Part shown: positions 16,296-25,223 of the stretch, one piece after another | How the letters are laid out: each line of letters begins with the position of its first letter | Numbering within the stretch: position 1 is the first letter of the stretch | Source: an uncultured Paludibaculum sp. | GTDB taxonomy: Bacteria > Acidobacteriota > Terriglobia > Bryobacterales > Bryobacteraceae | Length of the DNA stretch: 64,000 nucleotides | Reading direction: 5' to 3' | NCBI RefSeq assembly: GCF_963665245.1 | Contig: NZ_OY762269.1 | Coordinates: 1,866,501 to 1,930,500 of the forward strand | The notes under the pieces: generated by a model | Database searches by the model: none | Told to the model about the DNA's origin: nothing | Seen by the model: the letters and a program-made list of their open reading frames with translations, nothing else | Made by a program: the position numbers and the translations under genes

Positions 16296-17542
16296 TTGAA
16301 GGGATTGTATCAGAGCCTCGCCGCGATCAAACCCGTCCAGCCGGATCGCGAATCGCGGCAATGCACTGGGGGGCCGGCTTCAGCCAGCGCGGGGCTTTAG
16401 CTCCGCCTCTTCGAAGCTCCCGAAACGGCGCAGCTATTGTTGCGCGAGCCCGTAGGGAGTCAACCATGGCCTTCTGGGCCGCCAAGCGCATGAAGACGCG
16501 TCCCAAAGCCCAACGAGCTTCTGAGTTCGGAAGCTCGCCCCAGTGGACACAGCAGGAACATCCCCATGACCGAAGCCATTCAGTCCAAGCCCACCTCTTC
16601 CACCCTCCGCACCTGCCCGAACTGCTCCCCCACCATTGCCCCGGCCATCGGCCGGCGCCCTCCGCAACGGCGACGACGTCCGAACTAACCCGAACTCAAC
16701 CCCAGCCAAATCTGCCCTCGTGAACGGAACAAGCGGGCAGTCGCTCGTCCCCACGGACGAAAATGCTCTCGCTTTCTGCGGCAGCATCTTCGGAAGAACC
16801 CAGCTCACCGACACACCGCAACCACCAGAACTGCTACCAGGCGGCTGCGAAGGCGTCCTCGTGGATGCGACGCGCTGTGAGTGCGCAGATTGTCAGGCTG
16901 CCGATGCGGATCTTCCGCTGTCAGTGTTCCGGGGCTGATGGCTTCGTTTCGCGAGCCGTGTGCGGCTGGGCGGTTGGTGTTGGCTTTGATCCCTCCGCAG
17001 CGGTGGTTTGCACCTCGGGTGCCGGGCCGGGTGGATTCCCTGTGTGGGCCTCGGGCGTCGTCGCTCTCGATCCTCTCTATCTCGACCGGCCGGTGGGCCC
17101 TCCGGATCGCTGTTCCTGTGCTTTCATTCATCGTTTTCACCTCGCTGTGAGTTGTACATGGCTGAACCAAGCGTTTTTGCGGGTTCCGGCTGTAGACGGC
17201 TGATTCCAGGGAAGAGGTAGTTTTTGGGCGCGTGAACCGGATCTGGCGGAAAGGACAAAACGAGGGAGAAGTGCGGACTTCGGCGGCGGACGGCCCCACG
17301 CCGGGTGGCCGTGGGGATGGGCTGCCTGATCATGCGGGCTGGAGGTCGCGGTGGCAGAGGGAAGCCCGGTTCCGTGGTCCGCTTGTAGCAGGCATGCTGT
17401 CATTGACGCGCGGCTGCGGACGGGGCGCCACGCCTCGATCATTGACAATTCAAACTCAATACCCCGCACAGCGACGCCTGGGGGCGGCCCCGTCACCCCG
17501 AAGTTACAATCCGCTCCATTCCCCAGGTGCTAGATTGCGAGA
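16296..17542. other. Long intergenic region with repeat copy and possible relic of an STGP-family gene
   Basis: No intact gene is supported. A dispersed repeat copy lies at 16454-16503. A short frame at 16566-16685 (ATG with AGGA upstream; starts MTEAIQSKPTSS) and a following frame containing SALVNGTSGQSLVPTDEN (to about 16790) look like shifted pieces of a gene of the STGP-motif type, but the match is weak. On the minus strand a frame from about 17131 (GAGGTG site, MNESTGT) ends at 16805 and resembles no protein I know. Confidence 0.35.
16454..16503 (+). repeat. Dispersed repeat family, short copy
   Basis: AGGGAGTC, then CCATGGCC, TGGGCCGCCAAGCG and ATGAAGACGCGTC, matching the first module of the repeat at 6777-7000. 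Confidence 0.6.
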
Positions 17543-18301
17543 GTGTCCTCCCCCATCCACTGCCGGCAGGTCACCCGCCGCTTCGGCTCACTCGCCGCCG
17601 TCAACGACGTCTCTCTCGACGTCCCCGCCGGCGAGATCTGCTCCATCCTCGGACCCAACGGAGCGGGCAAATCCACGCTCATTCGGCTCCTCTGTGGACT
17701 CTCCAGCCCGGACACCGGCACCATCTCCGTCGCCGGCTTTGACCCCGCCAACCCCGCCACTCGCCTCGAGTTCCGCCGCCGCATCGGCGTCGTTCCGGAG
17801 AACCTCGCACTCCTCCCCGAATTGACCATAGAAGAGCACCTCCGCCTCACGGGCCCCATCTACGGCCTGGACGCGGCCACCGCCCGCACTCGCTCCGAGG
17901 AGCTCCTCCAGGCGCTGGCCCTTTCATCCAAGCGGCACACCTACGCACGTGAATGCTCGCACGGCATGCGCAAGAAGACGGCCCTGGCTATCGCACTGCT
18001 CCACAATCCATCGGTGCTCATGCTCGACGAGCCTTTTGAAGGAGTCGACCCGGCTTCCGTCGAAGTGATCCGCCGGCTCCTGGAAGCCGCCTCGCGCCGC
18101 GGAGTCACCATCCTGCTCACCTCGCACATCCTTTCGCTGGTCGATCGCATCTCCACCCGCATCGTCCTTCTGCGCGACGGCCGCATCCTCCACAACGCAC
18201 CCGCCAGCGCGATGACCCACGCCAATGTCGAGGAGCTCTACTTCGAACTTGTGGAACAGCCCTCCGCTCCGGAACTCCCATGGCTGGGCTCGCGGCGCTG
18301 A
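17543..18301 (+). CDS. ABC transporter ATP-binding protein (ABC-2 type exporter)
   Basis: The 252-residue protein contains Walker A GPNGAGKST (37-45), a Q-loop region VVPENLALLPELTIEEHL, the signature CSHGMRKK (near 140), Walker B VLMLDEP and a switch histidine in LLTSHILSL. The arrangement is that of drug/lipid-type ABC-2 exporters (CcmA-like). The start is a GTG at 17543. The last 22 nt overlap the following membrane protein, so the two are coupled and probably form one exporter. The substrate is not indicated. The ribosome site is modest (GCGAGA). Confidence 0.92.
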   Translation: MSSPIHCRQVTRRFGSLAAVNDVSLDVPAGEICSILGPNGAGKSTLIRLLCGLSSPDTGTISVAGFDPANPATRLEFRRRIGVVPENLALLPELTIEEHLRLTGPIYGLDAATARTRSEELLQALALSSKRHTYARECSHGMRKKTALAIALLHNPSVLMLDEPFEGVDPASVEVIRRLLEAASRRGVTILLTSHILSLVDRISTRIVLLRDGRILHNAPASAMTHANVEELYFELVEQPSAPELPWLGSRR

Positions 18302-19290
18302 TCGCCGCGCTGGCCCGTAGCGCGCAACGCAGCTTCGGCCGGTTCGGCTCAGTCACTCACAACAACCTCTTCGCGGTCATCCTACTGATGATGGCCGAAG
18401 AGCCGATGGATCGTCCCAGCAGCACGGCCGTCTTCTACCTGCTCATCGGCGCCCTTGCCGCCCTCCCGTTGGCCGGCGACATGGCTCGCCGCATCCCGGA
18501 GGCCCGCATGGCCCTCTGGCCGCTGACCGCCTGGCAGCGCGCCGTGGTGTTCGCGTTCAACCTGCTGCTCAACCCCATGCTGCCTCTGGCCGTACTGTTC
18601 GCTCTGCTCAGCCGTCATCCGGCAGTGGGTACCGGACTCTTCGCCCTTGGCATCCTCGCACCGGTCGTCCTCGGAGCGTTCCGCACCTGGAAGAACCCGC
18701 CGCGCCTCTTGCGACTGGTTCCCAGCTTCCCGGGCCGGCTCGGCGGCCTCATCCAGAACCGTGTTCGGGAACTGCTCCAGACGCTGGACGTCTGGTTCGC
18801 CGCCCTCCTCAGCCTCGGCGGCTTCCTCTACCGGATCTTCTACCCCCACCCGGACCCGATGGCGTCGGTGGTCATCGGAGGCCTCATCGTCATCCTGCTC
18901 AGCACGGCCGGCCAGGCCAGTTCCGGGTTTGATGCGGAATCCGCCGTGGCCCGGCGCCTCCTGCTGCCCCTATCCGGCCGCGATGTCCTACTGGCCCGGG
19001 ACCTAGCTTGGTTCGTGCCCCTGCTGTTCCTGACAGCGCCCTACGGCTGGCACCGTACCGCCGCCGCCGGCTTCGTGGCCCTGATCGCCGGCCATAGGAC
19101 CATCCTCGCTCCACCAACGGAGCAGACTCGCTGGCAGTTCGCCGCCGGCCAACTGATCCCCACGGGGCTCTTTCAAATCTTCGCGGTCATACTCGCCACG
19201 TCCACCGCCCACCAGTTCGGCCCCGTCGTGACGCTAATCAGCGGAGGTGTCTGGTGGGCTTCCCTGGAATGGTTTGGCCGCAAGGCGTAG
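18280..19290 (+). CDS. Membrane protein, probable ABC-2 exporter permease
   Basis: This 336-residue protein is strongly hydrophobic with about seven or eight membrane segments (for instance YLLIGALAALPLAG, PMLPLAVLFALL, GILAPVVLGAF, VVIGGLIVILL, LFLTAPYGW, LIPTGLFQIFAVILAT). It has no strong sequence motif. The role is inferred from the 22-nt overlap with the ATPase gene and the membrane topology. The C-terminus is soon followed by a dispersed repeat, so the operon ends here. Confidence 0.75.
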   Translation: MAGLAALIAALARSAQRSFGRFGSVTHNNLFAVILLMMAEEPMDRPSSTAVFYLLIGALAALPLAGDMARRIPEARMALWPLTAWQRAVVFAFNLLLNPMLPLAVLFALLSRHPAVGTGLFALGILAPVVLGAFRTWKNPPRLLRLVPSFPGRLGGLIQNRVRELLQTLDVWFAALLSLGGFLYRIFYPHPDPMASVVIGGLIVILLSTAGQASSGFDAESAVARRLLLPLSGRDVLLARDLAWFVPLLFLTAPYGWHRTAAAGFVALIAGHRTILAPPTEQTRWQFAAGQLIPTGLFQIFAVILATSTAHQFGPVVTLISGGVWWASLEWFGRKA

Positions 19291-19356
19291 GGAGTCTGTG
19301 GCGGAAGTCCCGTCCACCGAAACGGCCCCGAGGCCAGCGACAGCAGCGCAAGCTGC

Positions 19357-19477
19357 TACGAACCCCGACCGTCAGGGAGTCCCGCATGCCCCCCCCCGGG
19401 CCGCCAAAGCGGATGAACCCGCGCTGCGAACCGCGACTGGGAAGGAGCGGGCACCGTTGCGAACGCGTCTTCAATGG
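19357..19477 (+). repeat. Dispersed repeat family, one unit
   Basis: TACGAACCCCGACCGTCAGG, GAGTCCCGCATG, GGGCCGCCAAAGCGGATGAA, TGCGAACCGCGACTGGGAAG and GAACGCGTCTTCAATGG occur in order, matching 6777-7000 and, reversed, 15602-15836. A run of nine C at about 19388 interrupts the usual unit. Confidence 0.75.
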
Positions 19478-19558
19478 AAGGGTCCCCCACCGCCCCAGCC
19501 TTCACACCGACTCTGCGCACACAGGCCCACTTGCACTTCGAGCCGGCAAAGAGCCCCG

Positions 19559-20200
19559 TCACACTCCGCGCTTCGGCCGCCGGATCGCCCTCACCTTTCC
19601 GGTCCCTCCACCCCCGCAGAACAACCGGTCGCCGCCATCCGACTCGAGCCCCGACACCCCCACTCCGGCCGGCATCGCCAGCCTCTCTAGCACCTCGCCC
19701 GATCGGGGATCCACTCGCCTCACATCGGCCTCGTCCCCCTCCCAAGTGCCGTGCCAAAGCTCTCCCTCCACCCAGGTGACCCCCGTGACAAACCGGTTGG
19801 ACTCGATGGTGCGAAGAATCACGCCCGTCTCCGGGTCCACTTGGTGGATCTTTCGGCTCCGGTATTGCCCAACCCACAGCGTCCCTTCCGCCCAAGCAAG
19901 CCCCGAGTCACCGCCACCGCCAGGCGCCGGAATCGTGCTGAGCACCTCGCCCGTTTTCGGATCGATCTTCTGGATGCGATCCTCGGCGATCTGAAACAGA
20001 TGCTGCCCGTCGAAGGCCGTTCCTGCATGTGCGGCGACCTCAATCGAACGCAGCATCGCCCCGCTCGCCGGGTCAAAAGCGTTTAGCCTCTCGCCAGCGG
20101 CAAACCAGACCTTCTCGCCGTCGTATGTGACTCCATGAACGCGCTCGACGCCCGGAAATGGGCCATATTCGCGCAAAATCTCGGCTGGTGATTCATTCAT
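19559..20200 (-). CDS. Beta-propeller protein (Vgb/glutamine cyclotransferase-like)
   Basis: The 213-residue protein is made of repeats of the form Y-D-G-E-K-V-W-F, I-D-P-K-T-G-E-V-L-S and V-D-P-E-T-G-x-I-L-R-T-I, about 40 residues each, as in YncE, Vgb and glutamine-cyclotransferase-like propellers. It has no signal peptide and appears cytoplasmic. It is short for a closed propeller (five or so blades). It starts 9 nt after the stop of the HTH gene at 20210 with a good AAGGTGGAGA site, so they form an operon. The ligand is unknown. The coding end is close to the repeat at 19357-19477. Confidence 0.75.
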   Translation of the reverse strand: MNESPAEILREYGPFPGVERVHGVTYDGEKVWFAAGERLNAFDPASGAMLRSIEVAAHAGTAFDGQHLFQIAEDRIQKIDPKTGEVLSTIPAPGGGGDSGLAWAEGTLWVGQYRSRKIHQVDPETGVILRTIESNRFVTGVTWVEGELWHGTWEGDEADVRRVDPRSGEVLERLAMPAGVGVSGLESDGGDRLFCGGGGTGKVRAIRRPKRGV

Positions 20201-20209
20201 ATCTCCACC

Positions 20210-21430
20210 TTAGTCAACCGGCAGCAAAGCAGGGAGTAACAACATCGTCGTGAATCCGGCCACCGGCGGAGTCATCCAGCGGCACGCTCTGCCTTGGCCG
20301 AACGACTGCACTTTGCCTGCCTCCGCCAGCGAGTCCAGTGCCCGCTGCACCGTCCGCTGGCTCGTGCCCAATGCCAGCGCCAGCGCGGAACTCGACCAGG
20401 ATTCCCCGTCCGTGAGGAAGGCCAGCACGCCTGCATGCTCGTCCTCCACCGGTCGCGCCAGAACGGCGATCTCGCGTGCGCGGCTCGGTGCCATGGCAAA
20501 CCCTCGCTTGGTGGCACTAACGGCGGCCAACGTCCGAAGAGCCCTGCGCAGCCGCCCGATCTCGACCCGCAACCGCGCACGATGCGATTCATCAGCGAGC
20601 CTTGCCCCGAAGGCCTGTGCCAGTAGGACATCCCTCGGCACATCCCCGGGCCACGCTTCGCCCAAAGCTCGTGCCAGCGCGAACAGCACCGGACGCCGTG
20701 CCAGCTGAACTTCGGTGCGTGCGTCTCGCACTGCAAGCCGGCACGCGTCCACCACCAATGCCTCCGACGCCAGCAACGCCTCGACCTCTTCCAGCAGGAG
20801 GGGCCTCTCCGTACCGCTCACAATCAGGCGCGCCGCCGGCATCTGCAGCACCCGGGCCGCGCTCTCCACCTCCGCCGTCAGTGTCGGGATCCTCGCCAGA
20901 CATGCCGCCTCCTCAGCCCGGCCAAGCGCAGCCCGCGCCACATTCGTCCGCAGGCGGCGCATCGCGATGCCCGCAACGACGAGTTCGTGGGTTGCCCTCA
21001 ATGGGTGCGGGAAAGGCGTCGGGTCGAGCTCGCCGAGCAAGCGCTCCGCCTCGTTCAGATGCCCGATCAACAGCAGGCGCCGGATCTCGAGATACCGTGC
21101 ATAGGCGGCGTTCAGCCGGTCGCCGCGCGCTTCGAGCGTGACCCGCGCCGCATCCAGTTCCTTTGCAGGCCAGCCCAGGTCGCGCGAGACCAGTGCGACC
21201 TCTGCTTCGGCGACGATACACCGCGCGCGGGCCACCGCCTCTTTGGGGCCAAACGCGCGCACGGCGCTTCGCAGCAGGGCCTTCGCCCGTGCGAAATCGC
21301 CAAGCTGCGCCATCGCGATCCCTCGCAGCGCGAGCGAAGGCGCGTCGTCACGCAACGCCACCCGCTTCAATGCGCCAAGCGGGTCGCCCGCTGCCAGCGC
21401 CCGTGCTGCGGCCGTGATCAGTGAGTCCAT
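20210..21430 (-). CDS. Helix-turn-helix protein with TPR-like helical repeats
   Basis: The 406-residue protein begins with Ala/Leu-rich helical repeats (residues about 1-180; for example AARALAAGDPLGALKRVAL, GDFARAKALLRSAVRAFG) resembling TPRs. At about 335-375 there is a winged helix-turn-helix segment (ALALALGTSQRTVQRALDSLAEAGKV). The central part is like a bacterial transcriptional activator domain. It is likely a DNA-binding regulator. It lies in an operon with the beta-propeller gene and is divergent from the DUF899 gene at 21538, which it may control; the 107-bp gap would contain the regulatory sites. No ligand domain is recognisable. Confidence 0.72.
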   Translation of the reverse strand: MDSLITAAARALAAGDPLGALKRVALRDDAPSLALRGIAMAQLGDFARAKALLRSAVRAFGPKEAVARARCIVAEAEVALVSRDLGWPAKELDAARVTLEARGDRLNAAYARYLEIRRLLLIGHLNEAERLLGELDPTPFPHPLRATHELVVAGIAMRRLRTNVARAALGRAEEAACLARIPTLTAEVESAARVLQMPAARLIVSGTERPLLLEEVEALLASEALVVDACRLAVRDARTEVQLARRPVLFALARALGEAWPGDVPRDVLLAQAFGARLADESHRARLRVEIGRLRRALRTLAAVSATKRGFAMAPSRAREIAVLARPVEDEHAGVLAFLTDGESWSSSALALALGTSQRTVQRALDSLAEAGKVQSFGQGRACRWMTPPVAGFTTMLLLPALLPVD

Positions 21431-21537
21431 CGGAATCCCGCCACGCTTGTCACTCCCGCCGTTTCAGCATCCGGGCCTAAGTTGGTCTTGCGAGCAGCGA
21501 TTACTGAATTCTACCGAACGAAAAGGAGACAAACACA

Positions 21538-22353
21538 ATGACGACACACAAGACCGGAACACGCGAAGAGTGGCTGGCAGCGCGGCTGCAGTTGCTCAAT
21601 GAAGAGAAGGACCTGACCCGGTGCAGCGACGAACTCGCACAGCGCCGGCAGGAACTGCCCTGGGTGCGGATCGACAAGGACTACCAGTTTGAGACGGAGC
21701 AGGGAAAGGCCTCATTGGCGGACCTCTTCCGCGGGCGCTCGCAACTCCTCGTCTATCACTTCATGTTCGGGCCTGACTATCAGGCGGGCTGCCCTTCGTG
21801 CTCCTCAATCGCGGACGGCTTCAACGGCATCGCCGTCCATCTGGCCAACCACGACGTCATGCTCTGGGCCGTGTCCCGCGCGCCGCTGGCGAAACTGCAG
21901 GCGTACAAACAGCGCATGGGCTGGACGTTTCCCTGGGCGTCCTCCGTGGACGGCGACTTCAACTTCGACTACTCCGCCTCGTATACCAACGAGCAACAAC
22001 GCGAGGGGATCGAGTACAACTTTCGCCGTGAAGCACCCTTCAAGGAGCGCGCCGGGCAGCCGGGTGGCGACGGGGGCGCGGTCGCTCAGTTTGCGGCGAT
22101 GTGCGGAACCGACACGCCGGCGTATACGCGCGAGAGGCCGGGGCTGAGTTCATTCGTACTGGAGGACGGCGTCATCTACCACGCCTATTCCTCCTACTCG
22201 CGCGGCGTGGACGGCATCTGGGGCATGTACCAGTGGCTTGACCGCGCGCCCAGGGGTCGCAACGAGACGGGTGTCTGGTGGCGACGCCACGACGAGTATC
22301 CGCAACTGCCGGAATCAGCCGGGTGCTGCGCCCAGGAGAAAGTCGCGAAATGA
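21538..22353 (+). CDS. DUF899 family thioredoxin-like protein
   Basis: The 271-residue protein matches the DUF899 family: an N-terminal helix with EEWLAARLQLLNEEKDLTR, then RQELPWVRIDKDYQFE and YHFMFGPDYQAGCPSCS. The thioredoxin-like C-P-S-C is around residue 82. The C-terminal block HAYSSYSRGVDGIW is also typical. Such proteins are thought to be cytoplasmic thioredoxin-fold redox proteins of unknown substrate. The ribosome site AAAAGGAG is strong. The stop overlaps the next gene by 4 nt (ATGA), and the divergent HTH regulator lies upstream. Confidence 0.9.
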   Translation: MTTHKTGTREEWLAARLQLLNEEKDLTRCSDELAQRRQELPWVRIDKDYQFETEQGKASLADLFRGRSQLLVYHFMFGPDYQAGCPSCSSIADGFNGIAVHLANHDVMLWAVSRAPLAKLQAYKQRMGWTFPWASSVDGDFNFDYSASYTNEQQREGIEYNFRREAPFKERAGQPGGDGGAVAQFAAMCGTDTPAYTRERPGLSSFVLEDGVIYHAYSSYSRGVDGIWGMYQWLDRAPRGRNETGVWWRRHDEYPQLPESAGCCAQEKVAK

Positions 22354-22634
22354 CCGGGTCGGGATGCGTATGCGGGCCGGCGCCGGGACAAAGCGCCGGC
22401 CGGCTCTCCAAGGTCACGGCATCGATACTGCCCGCGGCGTTACTGCTGATCCTGCCGAAGTGCCCGTTGTGCATCGCCGCCTGGCTGACGGTAGCGACGG
22501 GTCTCAGCATCTCGGCCGCCAATATCACCTGGGTGCGAGCGGGCATCCTGCTGTTGTGGATGGCCGCGGTGGCCCCGGTCCTCTGGCGTCGCGTGCTCCG
22601 GCGTGCGTCAGCCTCTCTTCGTCGCCGTTCATGA
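22350..22634 (+). CDS. Small membrane protein with a KCPLC motif
   Basis: The 94-residue protein starts at ATG 22350, overlapping the DUF899 stop by 4 nt. It has a cysteine-containing N-terminus (GSGCVCGPAPG), a hydrophobic segment ending in K-C-P-L-C (around residue 44), and a second membrane segment (VRAGILLLWMAAVAPVL). The C-P-L-C pair in the membrane recalls MerC/MerT-like or electron-carrying small membrane proteins, and coupling to a thioredoxin-fold protein suggests redox exchange. That role is inference. Confidence 0.65.
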   Translation: MTGSGCVCGPAPGQSAGRLSKVTASILPAALLLILPKCPLCIAAWLTVATGLSISAANITWVRAGILLLWMAAVAPVLWRRVLRRASASLRRRS

Positions 22635-22658
22635 ACCATCGGCCGTTCTCCAGTGTCG

Positions 22659-23633
22659 CTACATGACCCCATCGACACTGATGTGCTCGTCTAGCACGCA
22701 GGCCGCATCATTGAACACCAGCCGAACAGACACCCCACTCGGCCCTTGTCCGGATGGCTCGACGCCGCCAATGAAGAAGGCCCGTCCAAATCGTCCTCTG
22801 TACTCCTCACACGAGCTTTCCTTCACGTAGAGCCGGGACTCCAACCGGTGGACCGATACCTTTGGCGCGGCCCGATGTCCCCTCAGATCGGCAATCACAA
22901 GTTGGTTCTCACCCTTCCAGTGATCGCCAAACGCGAGGGTATTCTGCGCCCCGACCCAGAAGAGCTTGTTGGAGCCCCATGAATGCTCGCCCTCGTCAGC
23001 GGTCGCCGGATAGATCCGTTGGCCGATAGGAATTCTGTTGTCATGGCTCGGAGGGATGCTGCCCTTCACAAACCGCTGATTCAGGTTCGCAACATAGTAC
23101 TCATTCGAAACGTCTGTGAAATGAAGAGGGTACACCTTGACATAGGCAAGCCAGGTCCCGTCTGGCGAGACTGATGGCACAAAACACAGGAGCGAGCCCA
23201 AGACCTGGCCGCTGCTGTTGTCCAGGACTGTGATAATCGAAACACTTCCATTCATGTGTCCCTCGATCAGAGTCCTCGATTGGCTTAGCAGCAGCAATCG
23301 GTCGATCTGCGCGGTCTCGTTTTGAAGCGTCAGTTGTGAGGTGGCGCCGGACACTCCCTCCTTAACTTCCAGTTGGAACCTGAAACCGGAAGGACAACCC
23401 TCGCATTCTGCCCCGTGAACTACTCGGGCAGACCCGAGGGGGCCGTCTGTGGACTTAGGCGTGTTGAGGTACTTGGCTGGATCGAAGCGATACAACTCCT
23501 GGTCGGCCTTTGTAGGTGGCGCGGATTTGAGGTCTTGTCCACGCGCGCTGTCAGCCGCAACAAGCGCGATGCACAGCAGGCCGCACAGCCTGTGTACCGC
23601 GGCGAATCGCTTGACACCAACCCAGATGCCCAT
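22659..23633 (-). CDS. Secreted protein of unknown function
   Basis: The product has 324 residues with a signal peptide (LCGLLCIALVAADSARG). The mature part has YRFDPAKYLNTPKS, a cysteine pair C-E-G-C near residue 77, and beta-strand-rich text with SVSPDGTWLAYVKVY, as in TolB-like or WD-type blades. No family is recognised. It stands alone between the KCPLC gene (convergent) and a 207-bp gap that shows nothing. Confidence 0.6.
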   Translation of the reverse strand: MGIWVGVKRFAAVHRLCGLLCIALVAADSARGQDLKSAPPTKADQELYRFDPAKYLNTPKSTDGPLGSARVVHGAECEGCPSGFRFQLEVKEGVSGATSQLTLQNETAQIDRLLLLSQSRTLIEGHMNGSVSIITVLDNSSGQVLGSLLCFVPSVSPDGTWLAYVKVYPLHFTDVSNEYYVANLNQRFVKGSIPPSHDNRIPIGQRIYPATADEGEHSWGSNKLFWVGAQNTLAFGDHWKGENQLVIADLRGHRAAPKVSVHRLESRLYVKESSCEEYRGRFGRAFFIGGVEPSGQGPSGVSVRLVFNDAACVLDEHISVDGVM

Positions 23634-23840
23634 GGTATTAGCCCCCTACTTTGCCCACCTCAGCCGTGCCGTTCGAGACAATCCCAGGCGGCCGGAGGCG
23701 TGTAACTTTCAAGCCGAAACCGGCGACCTGTGTACTCAGCGATGTCACATCCCAGAGGATGGCTTCGCAGCCACCTCGATCATTATCGACTCAGACTCAA
23801 TGCCCAACGCCGGGGCTCCGCCCGTCCAACGGCGCGCAAC

Positions 23841-24833
23841 TCAGTTCAGCTTCAGCGTGCCGACCGCCGTCATCCCCGGTCGAATCAACGTCGAAGGACT
23901 CGAAAACTCAACAATCACCTTGCCGCCGTCCACCGATTTCACCTTGGACGGCAGCCCGTTGCCCGGCAGTTCGGCAACCTGGACCAGTGCCTGCTGGCCG
24001 GCTCGCAATCGCTTCAGGATCGGCGGCTCCGGTTCCAGCACCAACTCGAGTTGGGAAAGATCCGTGGCGATGGTGATCAGATCCGGCATGCCCTTGCGCA
24101 CCTCTTCGCCTGCTGACTTCCCGATGGAGATTACCAGGCCGTCCGCCGGCGCAAGCAAGTCCGCGGAAGACAGGCTGCTCCTGGCGGACTCCAGGTTCTG
24201 GACCTTCTCGGCCAGTGCCTTCTTGGCCAGATCGATGTCCTTGATGACGCCCTGTATGCGGTCCTGCAGAGTGTTCGATAGCGTCTGCAGCGTATCTGAC
24301 TCCTTTTTGGCGACTTCATAGTCCTGCAGGGACTTCTGATACGTGTTTCTAGGTGTGGCGCCCTCGGCATTCAGCAACTGCTGGCGCTGGTAAGTCCGCT
24401 CCGCCCGCTGGAACTCGATGCGCGCCCGGGAGGCATCGGCTGCCGCCCTGGAATCCTCCAGTCGGGTGGCGATCAGCAGGCTTTCGGCGTCGTTCACTCT
24501 GGCCTGTGCGCGCTCCACCTCCAGTTCCGCCTCGCGGCTGGTCTCCTTCAGCGTTTCGTTGGAGATCCGGCCCAGGATCTGGCCTTCAAAGACCTCATCG
24601 CCGGGCTTCACCGGGAACTCCTCGGCTACGCCATCCACAGGCGCCGGCACCAGTACGAGATTCACCGCGCGGATCGATCCGGTGATATGAACCTCACTGC
24701 CCGTGGGCAGCACAGGCGCGGTTGCGGCCTTTGTGGGTTTGGGCGGCGGTTGCCGCAGGTAGTAGGTGAGGGCGCCGGCGCCGGCGGCGACAATCAGGGT
24801 TCCGCCAGCGAACAGTAGCCATTTGCCACGCAT
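23841..24833 (-). CDS. HlyD/RND-type periplasmic adaptor (membrane fusion protein)
   Basis: The 330-residue protein has an N-terminal membrane anchor (WLLFAGGTLIVAAGAGALTYY), a lipoyl-like half (VHITGSIRAVNLVLVPAPVDG and VEEFPVKPGDEVFEGQ), a long alpha-helical hairpin (residues about 95-215, AELEVERAQARVNDAESLL), a second lipoyl half (ADLLAPADGLVI) and a beta barrel (RAGQQALVQVAELPG). Adaptors of this kind link an inner-membrane pump to an outer-membrane channel. No pump or outer-membrane gene is next to it, so it is an orphan and its partner is elsewhere. Confidence 0.88.
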   Translation of the reverse strand: MRGKWLLFAGGTLIVAAGAGALTYYLRQPPPKPTKAATAPVLPTGSEVHITGSIRAVNLVLVPAPVDGVAEEFPVKPGDEVFEGQILGRISNETLKETSREAELEVERAQARVNDAESLLIATRLEDSRAAADASRARIEFQRAERTYQRQQLLNAEGATPRNTYQKSLQDYEVAKKESDTLQTLSNTLQDRIQGVIKDIDLAKKALAEKVQNLESARSSLSSADLLAPADGLVISIGKSAGEEVRKGMPDLITIATDLSQLELVLEPEPPILKRLRAGQQALVQVAELPGNGLPSKVKSVDGGKVIVEFSSPSTLIRPGMTAVGTLKLN

Positions 24834-24935
24834 ACTTCATGATAGGCGAGGGCGGACTTCCGGACGTAACACCAACGGGTAGGTGCCTTCCGGGGTCGAT
24901 ATTTGATAAAGTGTGGCTCTTGGGTAGGAGGCCGC

Positions 24936-25199
24936 ATGTCTGGGATTCGCCTTGGCGACGACATTGATGATTACTGCATCAAGTGCAAAAGGATGACGAA
25001 CCACTCAATCCTTTCGCTCGTCGATTCCGAACCCGCGAAAGTACGTTGCCGCACGTGCTACAACGAGGGCCCGTATCGTCGGGGAGAGATTCCGCCTTCG
25101 AAGAAAGACCTCAAAAAGGCCGCGCTTTTCAACGAAGTGCTGGGTGGCATTCCTGGTGCTACCCCCGAGGCCGAGGCCAAGGACAAGAAAACCAAGTAA
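24936..25199 (+). CDS. Small zinc-ribbon protein
   Basis: The 87-residue protein starts at ATG 24936 with TAGGAGG six nt upstream. It has two cysteine pairs, C-I-K-C (about 14-17) and C-R-T-C (about 38-41), separated by about 20 residues, as in a zinc ribbon. The C-terminal half is Lys-rich (PPSKKDLKKAA, DKKTK). Such proteins are common in acidobacterial genomes and have no known role; nucleic acid or protein binding is possible. It is divergent from the adaptor gene. Confidence 0.75.
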   Translation: MSGIRLGDDIDDYCIKCKRMTNHSILSLVDSEPAKVRCRTCYNEGPYRRGEIPPSKKDLKKAALFNEVLGGIPGATPEAEAKDKKTK

Positions 25200-25223
25200 A
25201 CAAGGGTCTTCCAGGGCCGGCCG

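Noticed and set aside
16763..17203. Plus-strand frame of 146 residues in the 16.3-17.5 kb gap
   Set aside because: No family resemblance, Cys/Arg-rich composition, and no start signal; treated as non-coding.
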